Positions 11,881 through 25,649 of a stretch of DNA of 64,000 bases are shown one piece after another. The translations under genes and the position numbers were made by a program. Origin of the DNA: Artocarpus heterophyllus (taxonomy: Eukaryota; Streptophyta; Magnoliopsida; Rosales; Moraceae); assembly GCA_025403435.1 (NCBI GenBank), contig CM046345.1, positions 12,839,930 to 12,903,929 on the forward strand, given 5' to 3'. Under the pieces are notes generated by a model that searched no databases, had not been told where the DNA came from, and saw only the letters and a program-made list of their open reading frames with translations. Numbering within the stretch: the first letter of the stretch is position 1; each line of letters starts with the position of its first letter.

Positions 11881-14800
11881 AGTTAGAATTTGTTTGTTTA
11901 AATCACGGCCAAAATATCAAATAATAAATCAAATTAAAATGAAAATAATTAAAAAATAGTAATTTTGAAAGGCAAAAGAGAGGATTACATTTTTAATGAA
12001 GAGTGTTTATAGAGGACATTTCATATAGTTTTTTTTTTTTTTTTATTATGTAGGCCCATAAAACTCATATTTTTGTTTTTATGAGTAAAAACCCTTTATA
12101 ATAAAAAGGGGATCACTTTTTTTTTTCTTTTCTTTTAAAGTGAAGACAGCAAAGTTCGATTTTGAATTCGTAGGGTTAATGTTACCAAATCTATCTCTTT
12201 GTACTCTCTAACTTAAAAACAGTACCATAGATTCCTCATTATTTAGTTTCATATTGAGCATAGATTTCCTACTTTAGATTTGGATTCACTTTTTAAGGAA
12301 ATAGTCTCTTTGCCAACGTAATAGAGATACACTAAGCAAAAGCAAAAAAAGAGAAAGTCCTAACTTTTAAAATAAATAAATAAATAAAATGGGAGGGTGT
12401 GATATAACTTATTTCTCTACTATGAATTCTGTACTACTGGCATAATTCTGTGGGCCACATGCATTATTTTTTTAATGAAGACAAAAAAGACAGAAAGATC
12501 GTTTGAAATTCAACATTTGTTTTGTGAGTGGTGTTTTTGCTGAATTAGCAGTCAGCACAACATGGGAATACTCTCTTATTTCTCTGTTAGATTCATTTTC
12601 TTAGCTTTTTTTTTTTTTCCTAAGGTGTTGCAAATGAATGTACACAACTAAAAAACCCCAAGCAATGATGGTTTTTAATCACCATTAAGAGCATAAGATA
12701 AATTATCAAAAGCCTCCCTTAATCAAGATGCCATTAAAAGTTGCTGAGAATAGATAGTAGCCAAAATTACATGTTTTAGACAGTAGCAGAACCTCATTTG
12801 CCATCTAAAGCTTTACTGCCACACGGGTCTTGGGTACCTTCTTTTTTTTTTTTATGAAAAAAATTCTCCATATTTTTAAAAATAAATATAGTGTAAATAT
12901 TTTTTTCATTTTAAAAATTCTATTAATTTATTATGCATACAAGTAATGCAACTTTTACACAAGGAAGGGAGATATATTTTACTACTTATAAGTCACTGAC
13001 AGAATGATGACTCAAAATATAATAAATTAACGTTTAAAAAAGTTGACTAAATCAAATTAAAAAAAGTAGGTCCATGATGATCACTAAGTTAAATAAATGC
13101 ATTAGGCATCAAAACCTTAGTCTAAAGAAATGGAGTTATAGGCAATTTCCTCGATGGTTGGCTTCCTGAAAAACTATACAAAAAATAGAATAATTTCTTA
13201 AACTGTTATTTTTCATAACTCTAGACTCAATTTGACATAATAAGATTATGCACTTACCCCTTCTTCTCCCATGTATATAGCTCCAAAGGTAGAATCAATA
13301 AGCGTATACATTATATAGTATTAGCATTTGTATTTGATGGTGGACGAGGGCACTATTTACAAAACAACATATGTTTTCACTTGATGTCGAATAATATAAT
13401 ATAAAAATAATTATTGGTGATATATAAATTAACTTACAGTAACTCAGATCCGATTTGGTTTCTTTAAACTAGTTACTCTTTTAAGAATATCGTTGAACAT
13501 CAAAAAAGCTTTACACTCATAAAAATAGAAAATTGATTAAAGAAATTATTACGAAAATATATACAAGGATAGCCATGATTTAACAATATCATATTAAGGA
13601 TTTAAAAAAACTTATGTAGACATGCCTTTAACCCTTCAAAAGTATTTACAAAAAGTGTCTGTTTTGCACTTAATGAATTTGAATTTGTCTACTTATAAAC
13701 AATATTACAAGACTATCTACTTTTTAAATTAATGACTTGAAATGCTCATTATACCTTAGTGTTTAATTTTGTAAGCTTAAACAATTTGTGGCATTTTTTA
13801 TTCATTGTATATTAGTATTATAATGAAGGATATGTTAATTCCATCTTTTTTATATACCCCTTTTTTTAGTTGATTTTGATTAATTGCCCGTTGACTTCCC
13901 TTCAGCATTGCTTTATTTGATTCTTTGCTATTGAAATATGGGTTTTTTTTCTTTGCTTCATTTGATTAATTACACATTGAATTCACATCAGTAAGCATTT
14001 ATTCAGGTTATATAATAGATTTTTTATTCTTTATTATTTCAATAATTTTTGATGTCACCACTGTTTTATATTTGGTTCACATTCATTGTTTCCGTTGCTA
14101 CAATTTGATATGATTATTACTATAAAAATATATAAATTACGATAATAATATGTATAAGATAATTTTTTTATAGTCTTCACGATTTTTTTATAATATATGT
14201 TTTTTTTCTTACATGAGTTTCTTGTATGCATAAATTGCACAAAATTATTCAGTTTTCTAACTCTAAAAAGAAAAAAAAATGAAAAATAATCACGCCAAAA
14301 TAAGTTCAAGCTATCACATACCGAAAGTTGTCTTGGTTATTATCATTATGATATTTAAAGGACAATAATGAACAATCTAAATTATGCGAGATAGGACGCT
14401 TGATCGACGATTTTGTGCAGGAGTGGTTTTGGCTTCAACGGAGATGGTGGTTGGGTCGAGTTAAGGTTTCTGTAGTTTAAATAATGAAGGTTTTCTATTT
14501 CATTTTTTTTATTAACGAGGCATTTCTGAATTAATTGCTAATTTCCTTTTTTAAGGGGTAATTGCCCATTTATGTGTTACCTTAACGGAGCTTTTTTTTT
14601 TTTTTTCTTTTTTTTTTCAAAATAGTAATGAAGCTTTAATGACCTGCATGAAACAGCATACTACTCAAATAAGCTAGTCGTTTCTTTTTTCCATGTTTTG
14701 TCTAATCAGAATAATTACCCATTCATTATAAAACGTTCGAATTTATTTTATTTTTTACATTTCAATAAGGAAATAATAGGGTTGATTCTTTTTTATTACA

Positions 14801-15014
14801 ATTCATGGCTATAGTGATTTTTACCTATAGTCTAGTAGACATTTGTGTAAATCACTCTAACTCCTTATGTGTATTTCCATGGAGTGGGTTTGTATAGTAA
14901 CTTGTGTCCATATATGACGCGATGAGACATGAAACCCAATATACACTAGAAAACCAAATTTAAACTGTTAATAATTCAATTAACGAGAAATAAAATATTA
15001 TCAAGTAGGCCATC
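11881..15014. other. AT-rich intergenic DNA
   Basis: I see no coding exon, RNA gene or complete transposon here. Poly-T/poly-A tracts recur (about 12030, 12115, 12610, 12840, 14590). Short open frames lack family motifs and codon structure. Confidence 0.5.
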
Positions 15015-15166
15015 TAGAAGAACGGTTGGAACCATTAGTTACAATTATGAACAATATAAAGCTCTCACATTATAGCAAAAAGTTAAAAATTGCTACAGTA
15101 TAAACGATCTCATATTTTACAGTCTTCAAATTAAAACTGCTAGTTTTAACTGTTCTTTCAAACAGC
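15015..15166 (-). mobile_element. MITE, copy 2
   Basis: Read on the minus strand this matches the family seen at 5454-5622. The order is gctgtttgaaagaacagtta, then ctgtagcaattttt, then atgtgagagcttta, and an end resembling the left end in inverted order. It is more diverged than the other two copies. Boundaries are approximate and no target duplication was found. Confidence 0.5.
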
Positions 15167-15944
15167 TTAAAAATCACGTGACTTAGCCATATGGAAGGAA
15201 AGCAAGACCTCTATCTATAGTTTTAACTAGATTATCAACTACATTTTATGCTTGATTGTAGAAATATCCAATATTGACATAGCAAACATGTGTAGAAATA
15301 TCCAACATTAACATAGCAAACATGTAGATTTATGAATGTATAATTATAAATCTGTTTGATTGGATCATCGTGGTATGTAGGTGTCTAAAATCCAAAATAC
15401 AAGCCTTGTTACCTATAATCATTAAAACAATAAGAAAAAAGTTGATCATGAGAGATATCCCTTACCTCATATAGACTAGACTGCAACACAATTAATGGAC
15501 ATTGCCTTTATCATGCAAAACTGTATAAGATTGTCATGGGGGACATAAAAAAGTTATTGATAAACAAAACTTATTTTTTCCAACGGCACTTGTATCACCC
15601 TTCAATTCCCCATATTTTGACAAGTGTCGACATGTCTTCCAACTATTTTATTGGGTCGTTAGTTATCTCACTATTATTTGAAGTACTAGTTTGAATGCGC
15701 TAATCTTGAGCCTCATATCGTGATGGTGTGAATGGATTAATTTTGGGATGGCAAGGCTCAAATTGGTGTTCAGAAGGAAGTTGCGAAAAAGGTTCTTTTG
15801 GTATCTTATGGTGGGTTTGAATTTGGGAGATTATTCTTTATGAGTTTGCTTCTATCCTTGCACAAAAGCAACATTCTGATGGTTAATTGTAAAAGGATTA
15901 CATAACTATAGTAAGATATTAATTATAATTTTCTATGATCCAAT

Positions 15945-15988
15945 ATACATACATACATACATACATATATATATATACACACATACAC
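15945..15988. repeat. Microsatellite (TACA)n(TA)n
   Basis: A simple run of five or more TACA units passes into TA units and then ACAC/ATACAC. It lies just beyond the C-terminal end of the transposase remnant. Confidence 0.9.
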
Positions 15989-15989
15989 C

Positions 15990-17146
15990 TGTGTCAACAC
16001 AACTCTCTACTTGGGCCATGTCATATGTGCCCCAATTGCCTTCCCAAGAGTTTCAATTGTTCTTCCATGTACACAGAATTAGGTATCAGGGCATCCTCCT
16101 GTAGGGAATATGAACAAAGGCGCAAAAATTCTTTTCCCCCTAAAGGTACTATATGTATCATATGACATGATCCACCAATTTCTATAATACTACCAATAGC
16201 AACTAGATTGTTAATTGATCGACCCAACAGCTACTAACAAATAGATTTTCAACTAACTTAATAGCAAAGTAGATATTTGTTACTAACCTTCAAAAATTCA
16301 TTTTGAGGGTTCAAATTTGAATCCTCACCAATATATGAAATTAGGGACACTATTCAAAATGTAGCATGTTGCTCACCATCTTCTTCACTTCCATAGTCTG
16401 GGATTGAAGCATCACTAGTATGCAAAATCGGAGACAGTATATTGGAAGTAGTTTGTCCATCATATTCTTCATGTTGAGAGTTCAGGCCCAAAGTCTCTTC
16501 ATTCAACATGTGAAATTGGAGATTTTGTCATGAGATTAGTATGCTAAAGACCATTTCTTTCTTCTATTCTAGTCCGAAACTCTCCAATTTGGTTGAGTTC
16601 TTGTTAGTTCAACTCTATTTGGTTTTTCAATTTTGTTTGCTGTATCTAGAATATTGCTCATTGTTTTCTCATCAATTCTGCTTCTTGTTCTCTTAAACTT
16701 ACTTCTGCCTTTGTCTTTAAAGTATATTTTTAAAATTAGACCATGTCCAACTCCTTGAATACGATCAAAATGTTTGGGCTTTCTAAGTACTTGGGTTAGA
16801 ATACGATCCTTGCACCCGATTGGCAACAATCATTGTTGATGTAATTCACTCATTTTATACTGTAACAGATTGAAACATATTATATTTTTTCTATAAGATA
16901 AACTTAGCTAAATTGGAGAGATTAAGCATTCACTTTCTATTCTATCTGTATAATATTTACTATCCTCCTTTCTAATTTCTCTTTTTTATTTTCACATGCT
17001 GTTATCCATAACACTAATTGATCAACATCATTTGTCTCACCAGTTTTGGCTTGTTGCATCAAAAATGATATAAAATATAAGTAATTGAATACATAGGCAG
17101 ATGCAAATCTAAGAAATTTTAAGAACTGACAATTTCAGCTTCTAGT
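15990..17146 (-). pseudogene. En/Spm-like plant transposase, C-terminal half (split)
   Basis: Read on the minus strand, conserved parts of the plant transposase family (Ptta/En/Spm, Transposase_24 type) appear in order. Near 17060-16960 is MQQAKTGETNDVDQLVLW. At 16829-16569 is a frame with RIQGVGHGLILKIYF, matching the usual GRVRGxGxGV segment. At 16227-16021 is a frame starting NNLVAIGSIIEIGG and running through HIVPLGGKEFLRL to a degenerate W-P-like end, matching the family's C-terminal VALGT...HGxPLG block. Stops and shifts break the frames and introns are likely. The N-terminal part lies at 41403-41976, across the copia insertion. The function is DNA transposition, now lost. The CACTA ends were not found. 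Confidence 0.75.
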
Positions 17147-17520
17147 TGTTAGACGTGTATGCCCTAAGGAGTAAAAAATGTAATATATTTTTGGAGGCAT
17201 TTTTATCAATAAAGAATTTATTTATTAATATACTAAATCTCGTCCTCTTTATGTTCATATTTGTTGAATGTATAACACCAACTTATTTTTATGTAATGAA
17301 TCATGTTAAGTTAGTAACGACGTTAACGATATTTTATTAATAAATTATGTTATATGTAATGACATATGATGTTAATGTTACTAATTTTTTATGTCAAGTT
17401 TTATGATAGGTGACGACTGCATGAAATCGTTGTGCTCAAGTGTTCATGATTATTTTGATATATGTTTAATTATGATGCAATGATGTATGAATGTTTTAAT
17501 TTATGGCATTTATGGACAGT

Positions 17521-17648
17521 TCGGTAGGCCGGACTTTTAAGTTCGGCAGGCCAAAAAGTCTGCCCAAGATCGACAGGCCGAAGAAAGCCATCGGCAGGCC
17601 GAACTTGGTGGAAACCGGCAGGCCGAAGGGAAAAATCGGCAAATCGAA
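17521..17648. repeat. Palindrome array 1 (solo LTR, left)
   Basis: Six units of the type tcggcaggccga start at about 17521, 17543, 17570, 17591, 17615 and 17636, so 21-27 bp apart. The clearest is tcggcaggccgaa at 17591. All have the AGG form on the + strand. Confidence 0.85.
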
Positions 17649-19697
17649 CACGGCTGACAAGCAGTCAGCAGAAATCTCTCCAAATTTATGGCTGAGATAA
17701 TTATGTTAAATAGGTGATTAATTGGCATATTAATGGAATAATTTTGTCAGTTAAGGAAATTAAAAGGTTGACTTAGCATTGATTTGTATAATTTTAAATG
17801 GTTTCCCATTTTAAGAGGGCAAGATATGGCAAGTGTGACTAATGGATTTGACTTTTCCTCTTTTCTCTCCTTCTTCCACGCCATTTGCTATCTAACAGTC
17901 AGAAAATTCTGACTTAATGATGGGTAATGAATCTCCATTATGTTCATTACGTTAAAAAAAATTTAACGTTCCTTCCTTAGATATTCTCTCATCTCTCTCT
18001 GTTCTGAGATGTTCTCTCATTCTTCATTCTTCTTCTTCTTCTCTTCTCCTCGCATTCCATTTCTTCTCTCTTGAAAATTCTCTGCAAGAAAATTAAAAGA
18101 AAAAGTCATATTTTGTTGGTTGAATTCAAGAATTTTGAGAAGAGATTTCAAGGTAAGAACTCAATTTTTTCCGTTAATTCTGAAAAGAATTTTTCTCCTC
18201 CATAATTCACCTACAATATCTCTCTAGTTATTGTATTTTGCCTTGAGTTTTTCTTATATATGATGTTCATGTATGTATTGTGTGATGTTTTTCTAAGTTT
18301 CATACTGTTTGGATATGGTGCAAGAAATTTAATGTTTATTCAAGAAGTAAATAAATGATGTTTTTCATGAAAATTGTCAAGAATGTGCATGTATAATGTA
18401 TGATGAATGTATTTTATGTTATGATGAGTATATTTTATGTTATGAGAATTCTATGAGAAAACTATTTTAACAATGTTATTTCTAGATTTTGTTTATGAAA
18501 TGTTATATATATGTTTAAATGATTTTATGATAATGAAATAATTTTATGCATGATAATATGGTGTTTGTATGAATTTTTAGAATTAATATATATATATTTA
18601 ATTGTTTGAAATTGTTTTATTTAAAAGATAATTATGTTAAAAATGTATGGTTTGTTTTTATATGCTTAAGGTAATTTTTATGATTTAAGAAAAATCATAA
18701 TAACATGTTTATGTGATGACAATTTTTATGGTTATGAGTTATGTTTATTATATGAGATGAATGTATATATGAATGATATATGAATGAATGTTTTATGATA
18801 AGTATTAATTTTATTGTATTTTTAATTGGATAAATGGCATGAACATTCAAAGAAGCGAGCACATCGAGACCGCGGTGTCATCACCAAAAGTATATTAAGG
18901 TTAAGTAAGCTAGCGTTAAGGTAAGTACATTCTCACCTGTAACATGACACGTTCTACAAGGTTTGATGATATATTCACAATGTTATTCATGATGATTTTA
19001 TGGTTATTTTCCTTAAAGGATTTCTTATGAAAAATTATCATGATTTAAAGTTATGTATGTATGATGATGACATGTTTCAAAGTATGAAAATTATGTATAT
19101 ATGTATCACCTAATAAGTGTTGCACACCAATGTTATGAAATGATATATTATGATGTCATGTTTGGTTTGGGATTAGCTACCATTCTCCTCTCATGGCAGC
19201 GCGTCTACAATGATGTTCATGGTGCAACACTTGGGCCCTAAAGATGAAATGGAAGATGTTTTAAAATGGTCAATGAAATGAAAGATATGTTTCTATGAAA
19301 TTGTGCTTAAGGCACTTTTATGATATGATGACAATGATGATGATGATGTTTATGTAATGTTTTAAACTGTGAGAATTATATGTACTTACTAAGCATTAGC
19401 TTGATCATGTTTTATGTCATGTTGCAGATAAGGGTAAGAAAATCATGGACTAGGTGGAGGACATGGGAAGACGTGTGAGCGCTAAGCACGATGAATTGTA
19501 ACTGGAAGCACGCCAAGAAGAACGTTTTTTTAAATCAAGTTTCATGTTTGAACATTTTTTTATGATAAATATTTAAAGGATTCTTGAACTATATTTTATA
19601 TTTTATTTCATTATTTTAAGTGTTATGAACTTCCGCATCTTTATGAAAGGATGGTTTTGTTTTAAAAATTAAGTTTTCCCAAGGATTTTTGGCTCAG

Positions 19698-19868
19698 TCG
19701 GCCCGCCGAACATCTTGGTCGGCCTGCCGATGTCTGAAAGTTCAGCCTGCCGATTATGTTTTTGGCCTGCCGGACGAAGATGATTTTTAAGCCAGTTTTG
19801 CAAAGCCTCTGCCGGCCTGTCGGTTGAGAAACTTCGGCCTACCGAAGTCCCAAGTTCGGCCTGCCGAA
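19698..19868. repeat. Palindrome array 2 (solo LTR, right, inverted)
   Basis: Units of the type tcggcctgccga, the reverse complement of array 1, start at about 19698, 19719, 19742, 19762, 19812, 19834 and 19856. Spacing is 20-23 bp with one gap of 50. The array ends about 360 bp from the right end of the solo LTR. Confidence 0.85.
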
Positions 19869-21458
19869 CTGTGGTAGTAAGTAAATTTGAAATGATATCA
19901 TGATTGATGAGTTATGATGTGATGTGTTTTTATAAGTCCTGATTTTACAACTTGGTATATTTATTCTATTAAAATAAGTTCATGATTAATTTAAAATATA
20001 ATTGAATTATTTATTGTATGGAATAAGTTAAGCAACGTGAATTAACAATGTTAAGTTATAAAAAAAAAATGTATGAATGAATGGATCCTGGTTATGTATG
20101 TTTAAATATGTTTACAAATTAAGGTATCGTATAAGTTTTATAATTATGTTTATGTTTAAAGTTTACACAAGTATGAATGTATGAATGTAACGACATCTGT
20201 GACGTCCGAATTAAGGGGCGTTACAGAATGTATGTTAAATAAATAATAGTCTAAGACTGTCAGTCTAAACCTTTAAGAATTTGGCATATGATGGATAGAT
20301 TATGTTGAAGATGCGATTCTTAAGGTGACGGTCTAAATCATAAGATCCACAATCGAGGGAAAAAAGTTGGGTGCTTTATTCATGTAAAGACTGTTATGTT
20401 GTCTATACCCCTATTGGGAGATGGTTTGTCTTGACCTTCGGAGGTGGACTCTATGAATAGAAACATTGGCACATTGTTATAGGTGACGATGTGTTGGATT
20501 GGGACATAAAGTGAATTGATTTGGATTAATAATTCTGTCTTAGCAAATCGATTTACTTTAGACAATTATTTGTATTATATCTTAATCTTGAGATGAATAG
20601 TAGGCCCGTTGTCTTGACTTGTATCTTTTGATGTACCAAACGGTGACACCTACATTTTAATAGTTGTACGCATGTTAGTATGTTGGAGACATGACTCTTG
20701 ATAGTGTAGACCCGTTATTCATAGATATGGAATCCATAGCTCTTCTTTTGGAGTAGTGATATCCTCTTACATGCGTTAACCTGTAATTGGAAAATTGGAG
20801 CGCTCAACCATTTGGATACAAAGGTGTAACCGAATGGTATACCATATTTGGATGGTAAGTTTTTTGATGGTGAGATAATGTAATATAAGATAAAAATAAT
20901 CGGGAAGGTAAGATAGAACTTGTCCTTAAGCTGATTATGGATAATCCTATAGGGATGCGATACACTATGATATGTCAAGGAGACTTAGCTATACGGGCTT
21001 TGTAATTCTATATAGTTCGAGAGTGCAACTCCAAGCTTTCAGTGGAATAGTGTTGGAGTTGATAATTATGAAATGTATATATAAGATATTAGGTTTCATA
21101 ATTATTAGGAGCTTGAACTATATAGGTCCATCAGGTCCCCTTTGCTAGTTCACAAAAATCCTATAACAATACGGCGTGCTTCTCCAATAATTGGTGACTT
21201 AGGTCAAATTTATCAGATTGGCTAAAATTCAGAAGAATTAAATAATTCATGTCTGTTTATTACTTGGATTAATTTTGAATTAATTCAAGATAAACTTGTT
21301 GAATTATTAGGAATTCATTTATTTTCCTAGAGATTATCTAGATAAAGTTGTTTTAATTAGATAACTTTTTTATTGGTTTATTTGAATTAAAACTAAGACT
21401 TTATCCTATAGAATCTCAGGTGAAAAATAAAAGATTTGCTGAGATTTTTATCGATAAT

Positions 21459-21534
21459 TCGGCATGCCGATCCTTAGGTTTGGCTCGCCGATGTGGGAAG
21501 TTCAGCATGTCAGTTAGACAGATCGGCATGCCGA
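21459..21534. repeat. Palindrome array 3 (copia 5' LTR)
   Basis: Four units start at 21459, 21480, 21502 and 21523, that is 21, 22 and 21 bp apart. The first and last are the perfect palindrome tcggcatgccga. The two middle ones are diverged (ttggctcgccga, tcagcatgtcag). Confidence 0.88.
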
Positions 21535-22054
21535 CCGTGCGATAAAAAGATCACAAGTTTTCACACGGATTTCATCAGATATTAATCTGAATTTGATTGT
21601 AATTTGAATTTTGAGGCATTATCTTATAAGGACTGACATCTAGGCCTAACCTCTATAAAAAGGGAGTCAATCTTATTATTATTTAGATCAATTGGGAGAT
21701 TAAGAGTGAAACTCTGATAGTGATATTCTAAAACTCCCTAAGAGCTCTTGTTCACAAATAACGAACACTAGATTTGGGTTTTTTCAATTGGTTGGAAGGA
21801 GAGTCACCTAGAGGAAGAGCTGTACGTGTAAGTCACACTCACTCCGATCGTGGATAGAGAATAGTAAAGAAGGCCAGTTGGTTGAGGTCCTTCTAGAACG
21901 TTACTTCTCTTCACTGATTGAGGAAGCTTTTCAGCATTTATAAGGTTAGTAAGATCTCGTTAATTTATACATATAGCGTGTCAAACTTTTATTTTAAAAA
22001 ATACTCTAATATAAAAGTTTTTAAAATTTTACTGCATACTATTTTTTTAACAAT

Positions 22055-22067
22055 TGGTATCAGAGCC
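22055..22067 (+). other. Copia primer binding site (tRNA-iMet)
   Basis: The sequence tggtatcagagcc starts two bases after the 5' LTR end. It is complementary to the 3' end of plant initiator tRNA-Met, the usual primer for minus-strand DNA synthesis in plant LTR retrotransposons. Confidence 0.92.
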
Positions 22068-22574
22068 ATGGTTTTTAGGTAAATTTGCAAGTTTGTGATC
22101 ATACTATATGTATAAAATTATGTGATTTTAATCTCTTCTATGTTTGAATTTAATTTTATAGAGAATTGGTACTCTAGGCATCTATATAACATTATATGTT
22201 GTCATAGAATATATGATGAATGCTTATTAATTAATTAAGATTAATTAAATTATTATTTAATTATTAATTAATTAATTAATATATGTCGATTATGGTTCCT
22301 TAGAGGTTAGAATGTGTATCTAAGTTTTTCATGTAATTAGATGGCGGATTGTCATCTCCGTTTAGGAATTATTATTTAATTTTAAATTTATAAGAATTTT
22401 GTAATTAAATAATCATTCGAAGAAGACGGATCTATAAGATGGATCTAGAAGACCGATGATGGCGTTCCCAGGTATTTCCTGTGTCTCTAATTTTATGTTT
22501 TGGAATTGTTGAAAATAAAATTGATGAATTGCATTAAAAAATTATATTTTCTAGAAAGGGTGATTTCTGCTCGG

Positions 22575-22601
22575 TCAGCATGCCGAATCCTCCAATTTGG
22601 C
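22575..22601. repeat. Palindrome array 4, left part (copia leader)
   Basis: One full unit, tcagcatgccga, starts at 22575. The first half of the next starts at 22597, where ttggc is the target duplication of the chromovirus. The array continues at 34319 on the far side of that insertion. Confidence 0.8.
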
Positions 22602-25600
22602 TGTCACAACCCACCTTTTCGGGCTGTGATAAACTTTTTTCTTACATAAATATAGGAGAAAATTTAAAATTTTGTTTCACATACAGATATTAACTTCCTT
22701 TGGAACACAAATATATACATATATTTACTTAACACACTTATTTGTACAATACTGGTTTTAGCAACTTTGAAAACATAGATATATATACTTGTACTTACAT
22801 AACAACTTTTCTTATGCAATACTATTTTCTAAACTTTACATTTCAAAATAACATAAAATATGTTACAGCGGAAATATAACAGTGGCGGATTTCATACCTA
22901 ATCTGCACTCTAATCATTGCTCCGCCAGCTCGTCAATAAAATTATTCTGACCTTCTCGTCGGAATACCTAGAGCATGAAATACTTAATGAGCTTATGCCC
23001 AATAAGTCCTATATAACCCACATGCACATTCAATAAAATGCATAATCTCATTATGCTTTCTTATAAACCTTCTTTATCATTATCATTTATTGTCTTTAAC
23101 TAGGGCCCAAGTGTTCGTACTATTATGCACTTAGGTTTACGTAACATCGTGACCATACTATATCCTTAAACTCCTCTTGAGCTAGGAGTCGGTACGACAC
23201 TTTTCCTTACTTCTGGTAATATAATTACCAGTCCATTTATTATGGCTATCATACCATACATGAAGTGATAAACACATGTTATACACAAAATATAAAAACT
23301 CATGTACGATATAGTACACACAAGTACATACTTTTATACTCATAGGTATACATTAATATACACACCGGTATACAATATAATATACACATAGTTATTTATT
23401 TAGTATACTAACAGGTATACGCCAACATACTTATAGATACTCATGTCATAGCATACACATATGTATACACCTTGATATACACACAGTTATACATATACAC
23501 ATATCACACTCTATACTTACAATTCTATATTGTAGGTGGGATGGGTACTTACTTGATTTTGTGTACTGCACAAATCAACCTCGATTTCCTCTTTCCTAGA
23601 CTTCTAGGATCCTGTTGCCAATTTCAAAGCCAATAGCCAAATTCACTATGTTTCAATACAAAGTGATCGTTAGTTGATTAATAAATTGAGTTGCATAACT
23701 ATATACAACTCCAAAAACCACTGGTTTTTCTTATTTGTATTTTCTGCTACCCTATCGTCTCTAATGAAGGGTGGAAATCTTTCCAATCATTCCCTTTCCC
23801 CTTTGAAATATTTCAGAGTGGTTCGGATTATTCAGGCAAAACGACGATTTTGTCCCTAGTGGGTCTACTAACTTTCCTAAGCTCGATTTTGCTATTCTAA
23901 TGAAAAAGTTACGTGCTAATTTAAAAATAGTACCCTAGTGGGTTAGATCTCCTTATTTCACATCTATGCCCAATTTTAGTAAAACTTTACAGTTTAGTCC
24001 CTTAACTAAAAATTTTGACAGTTTCACCCCCGGGGCTACTATTTTTCTCTTTAAACCAAAATTTACTATTTTTCATGAGGAACATTTTTACTCAAAGTAC
24101 CATACCCTAAATCATTTTACAAAATGACATTTTTGCCCTTTCAATTTTTTTTTCAATTTTAGCAAATTCTTGAAAGATTAAAATTTCACAAACGATTGAG
24201 ATTTTCGACGAACTGCCTATAATGCCTAACAGTTTCATTGAGATCTACAACTTTTATGTTTCAACTTTTTCAAAATTCTCACTGTATAGGGTTGTTTTTA
24301 GGCAATTTTTATTTCTACCGAGAAGAAACTTTTTCTTTCAATTAAGTCCTTAGGGTATTTTTGTAAAAATCCATTTTTAAATAGTAGATCTACCCCTGCA
24401 AGGGCAGTTCCTACCCTTGTTTGAACCATTTTCCATGGCCAACATCATTTTTGAAAAACTAGTATTAAAATTACAAAAACATCACACTATTTACATAAAC
24501 TATCGTTTTGCAACTTAAATCCTAAATTTCCACAATATCAACATCCCATAATTCATTTTTCTATGGGATTTAACTAAAAAAATTGCTCAAGAATCCCAAA
24601 TAACTCCTTATGCTTTTAGCCTTTCAAGGCCTCTTTGAATCTCCTTTCTAGACACTATTTCCATGCAAAAATACCATGAATTAATTTCCTTTCTTTTTCC
24701 CAAGAAAAAACCCAAGAAACTTTGAAAAAGTTTAGGTTTTTACCTTAAAACTTGTTGGAATTCCTTGGATTTTGCCTCTTGAACTTAATTGGGGTTATTT
24801 TTGCAAAGATTTGGGTTGAGAAAATTTTTGAGAGGCTCCAATAATGGCTGTCGTGGAGGTTGAAGAAAAAGAAGAAAAGAAATTTTACGTAACTTTGCAT
24901 TTAATGCATGTTTATCCTCTTAGATGACTTATCGAGAAACCAATTGGGTTACTTGGTGTCACCATGAGATTGGGCCACCTTTCATGGCATGGTGGCCCAA
25001 TAAAATTCAATTAGGTGTCCACTTTATGGGGCCCAAAAATTTACACTATGTAATTTTTCACTACACAGTATTTTTCTTATACTGCTGTGGTCAAATCAGC
25101 GCAACTCATATCCTTAGACTGTAAAAAAAATATTTTACTTACCTTTCATTTACTTTTGGAGGCCAAACGTAACATTTTCTATATCTGTGTTTTCACTTAG
25201 CAGTATACTTATACTGCATCTGCCTCCTTTCCACACTAGGTTAGGGTCTCGATTGACTCTATGTCTTATTCATACTCTAATTATCCATTCATGTATATCA
25301 CAATTTTATAATTAATTGTGATATAAAATTCATTTTATGGATATTATTTACAAATTTTTAAGTAATTAAACTCATAAAATCTGTATTTAACAATATCCAA
25401 TATTGCATCACATTCACAATGAATTTTTCAATGAATACTGCTTAATTATACATTATCACAATTCTATTAAAAAATCAAATTCACAATGAAATTTTCAATT
25501 AATACTGCTTAATTATACATTATCACAATTCTACAAAAATTACAATTTTTAAGGATAAATTCATTAATTAAACCCAATTAAATATTAGATTTTATTAATG

Positions 25601-25619
25601 AATTTTCCTGGTCATTGCA
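22602..25619 (-). repeat. Chromovirus 3' LTR
   Basis: This is 3018 bp, with plus-strand ends tgtcacaaccc and ggtcattgca. It is closely similar to 31425-34318 along its length. Differences include a segment near 24455-24505 missing from the other LTR, and an extra copy of a phrase ending aatactgcttaattatacat near 25430-25530. The flank on the pol side has the purine tract AAGGGGG on the minus strand (25625-25631). Confidence 0.9.
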
Positions 25620-25649
25620 ACATACCCCCTTAAGGATTTTCGTCCTCGA

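Larger units (their letters stand above)
17271..20225 (+). mobile_element. Solo LTR of a Ty3/gypsy-type element
   Basis: It is bounded by the duplication gaatg (17266-17270, 20226-20230). The ends are tataacacc and ggggcgttaca, an inverted pair of the TGTAACRCC type common at gypsy LTR ends, with one changed base at the left. It has no internal genes or primer site. It shares landmarks with the LTRs of the chromovirus at 22602-34318: acttgggcccta (near 19227), and a following block resembling tacttactaagcattagct. The length (2955 bp) is also close. These shared blocks make the + strand the likely sense strand. It carries two palindrome arrays in opposite orientation (17521-17648, 19698-19868). 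An alternative is a large non-autonomous DNA element, given the subterminal arrays, but the LTR landmarks argue against it. Confidence 0.72.
17147..22052 (+). repeat. Copia 5' LTR (split by a solo LTR)
   Basis: The LTR pieces are 17147-17270 and 20231-22052, together about 1946 bp, matching the 1943-bp 3' LTR. Breakpoint evidence: the 3' LTR reads ttgttgaatgtatgttaag without a break near 39571-39590, while here gaatg is followed by 2955 bp and then gaatg again. A four-unit palindrome array lies at 21459-21534. The LTR would have supplied the promoter for the element. Confidence 0.92.

Noticed and set aside
17271..20225. Interpretation as a large DNA transposon with inverted subterminal binding sites
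   Set aside because: The inverted palindrome arrays near both ends are suggestive, but the 5-bp duplication and the LTR landmarks shared with the neighbouring chromovirus fit a solo LTR better. This is kept as a lesser alternative.
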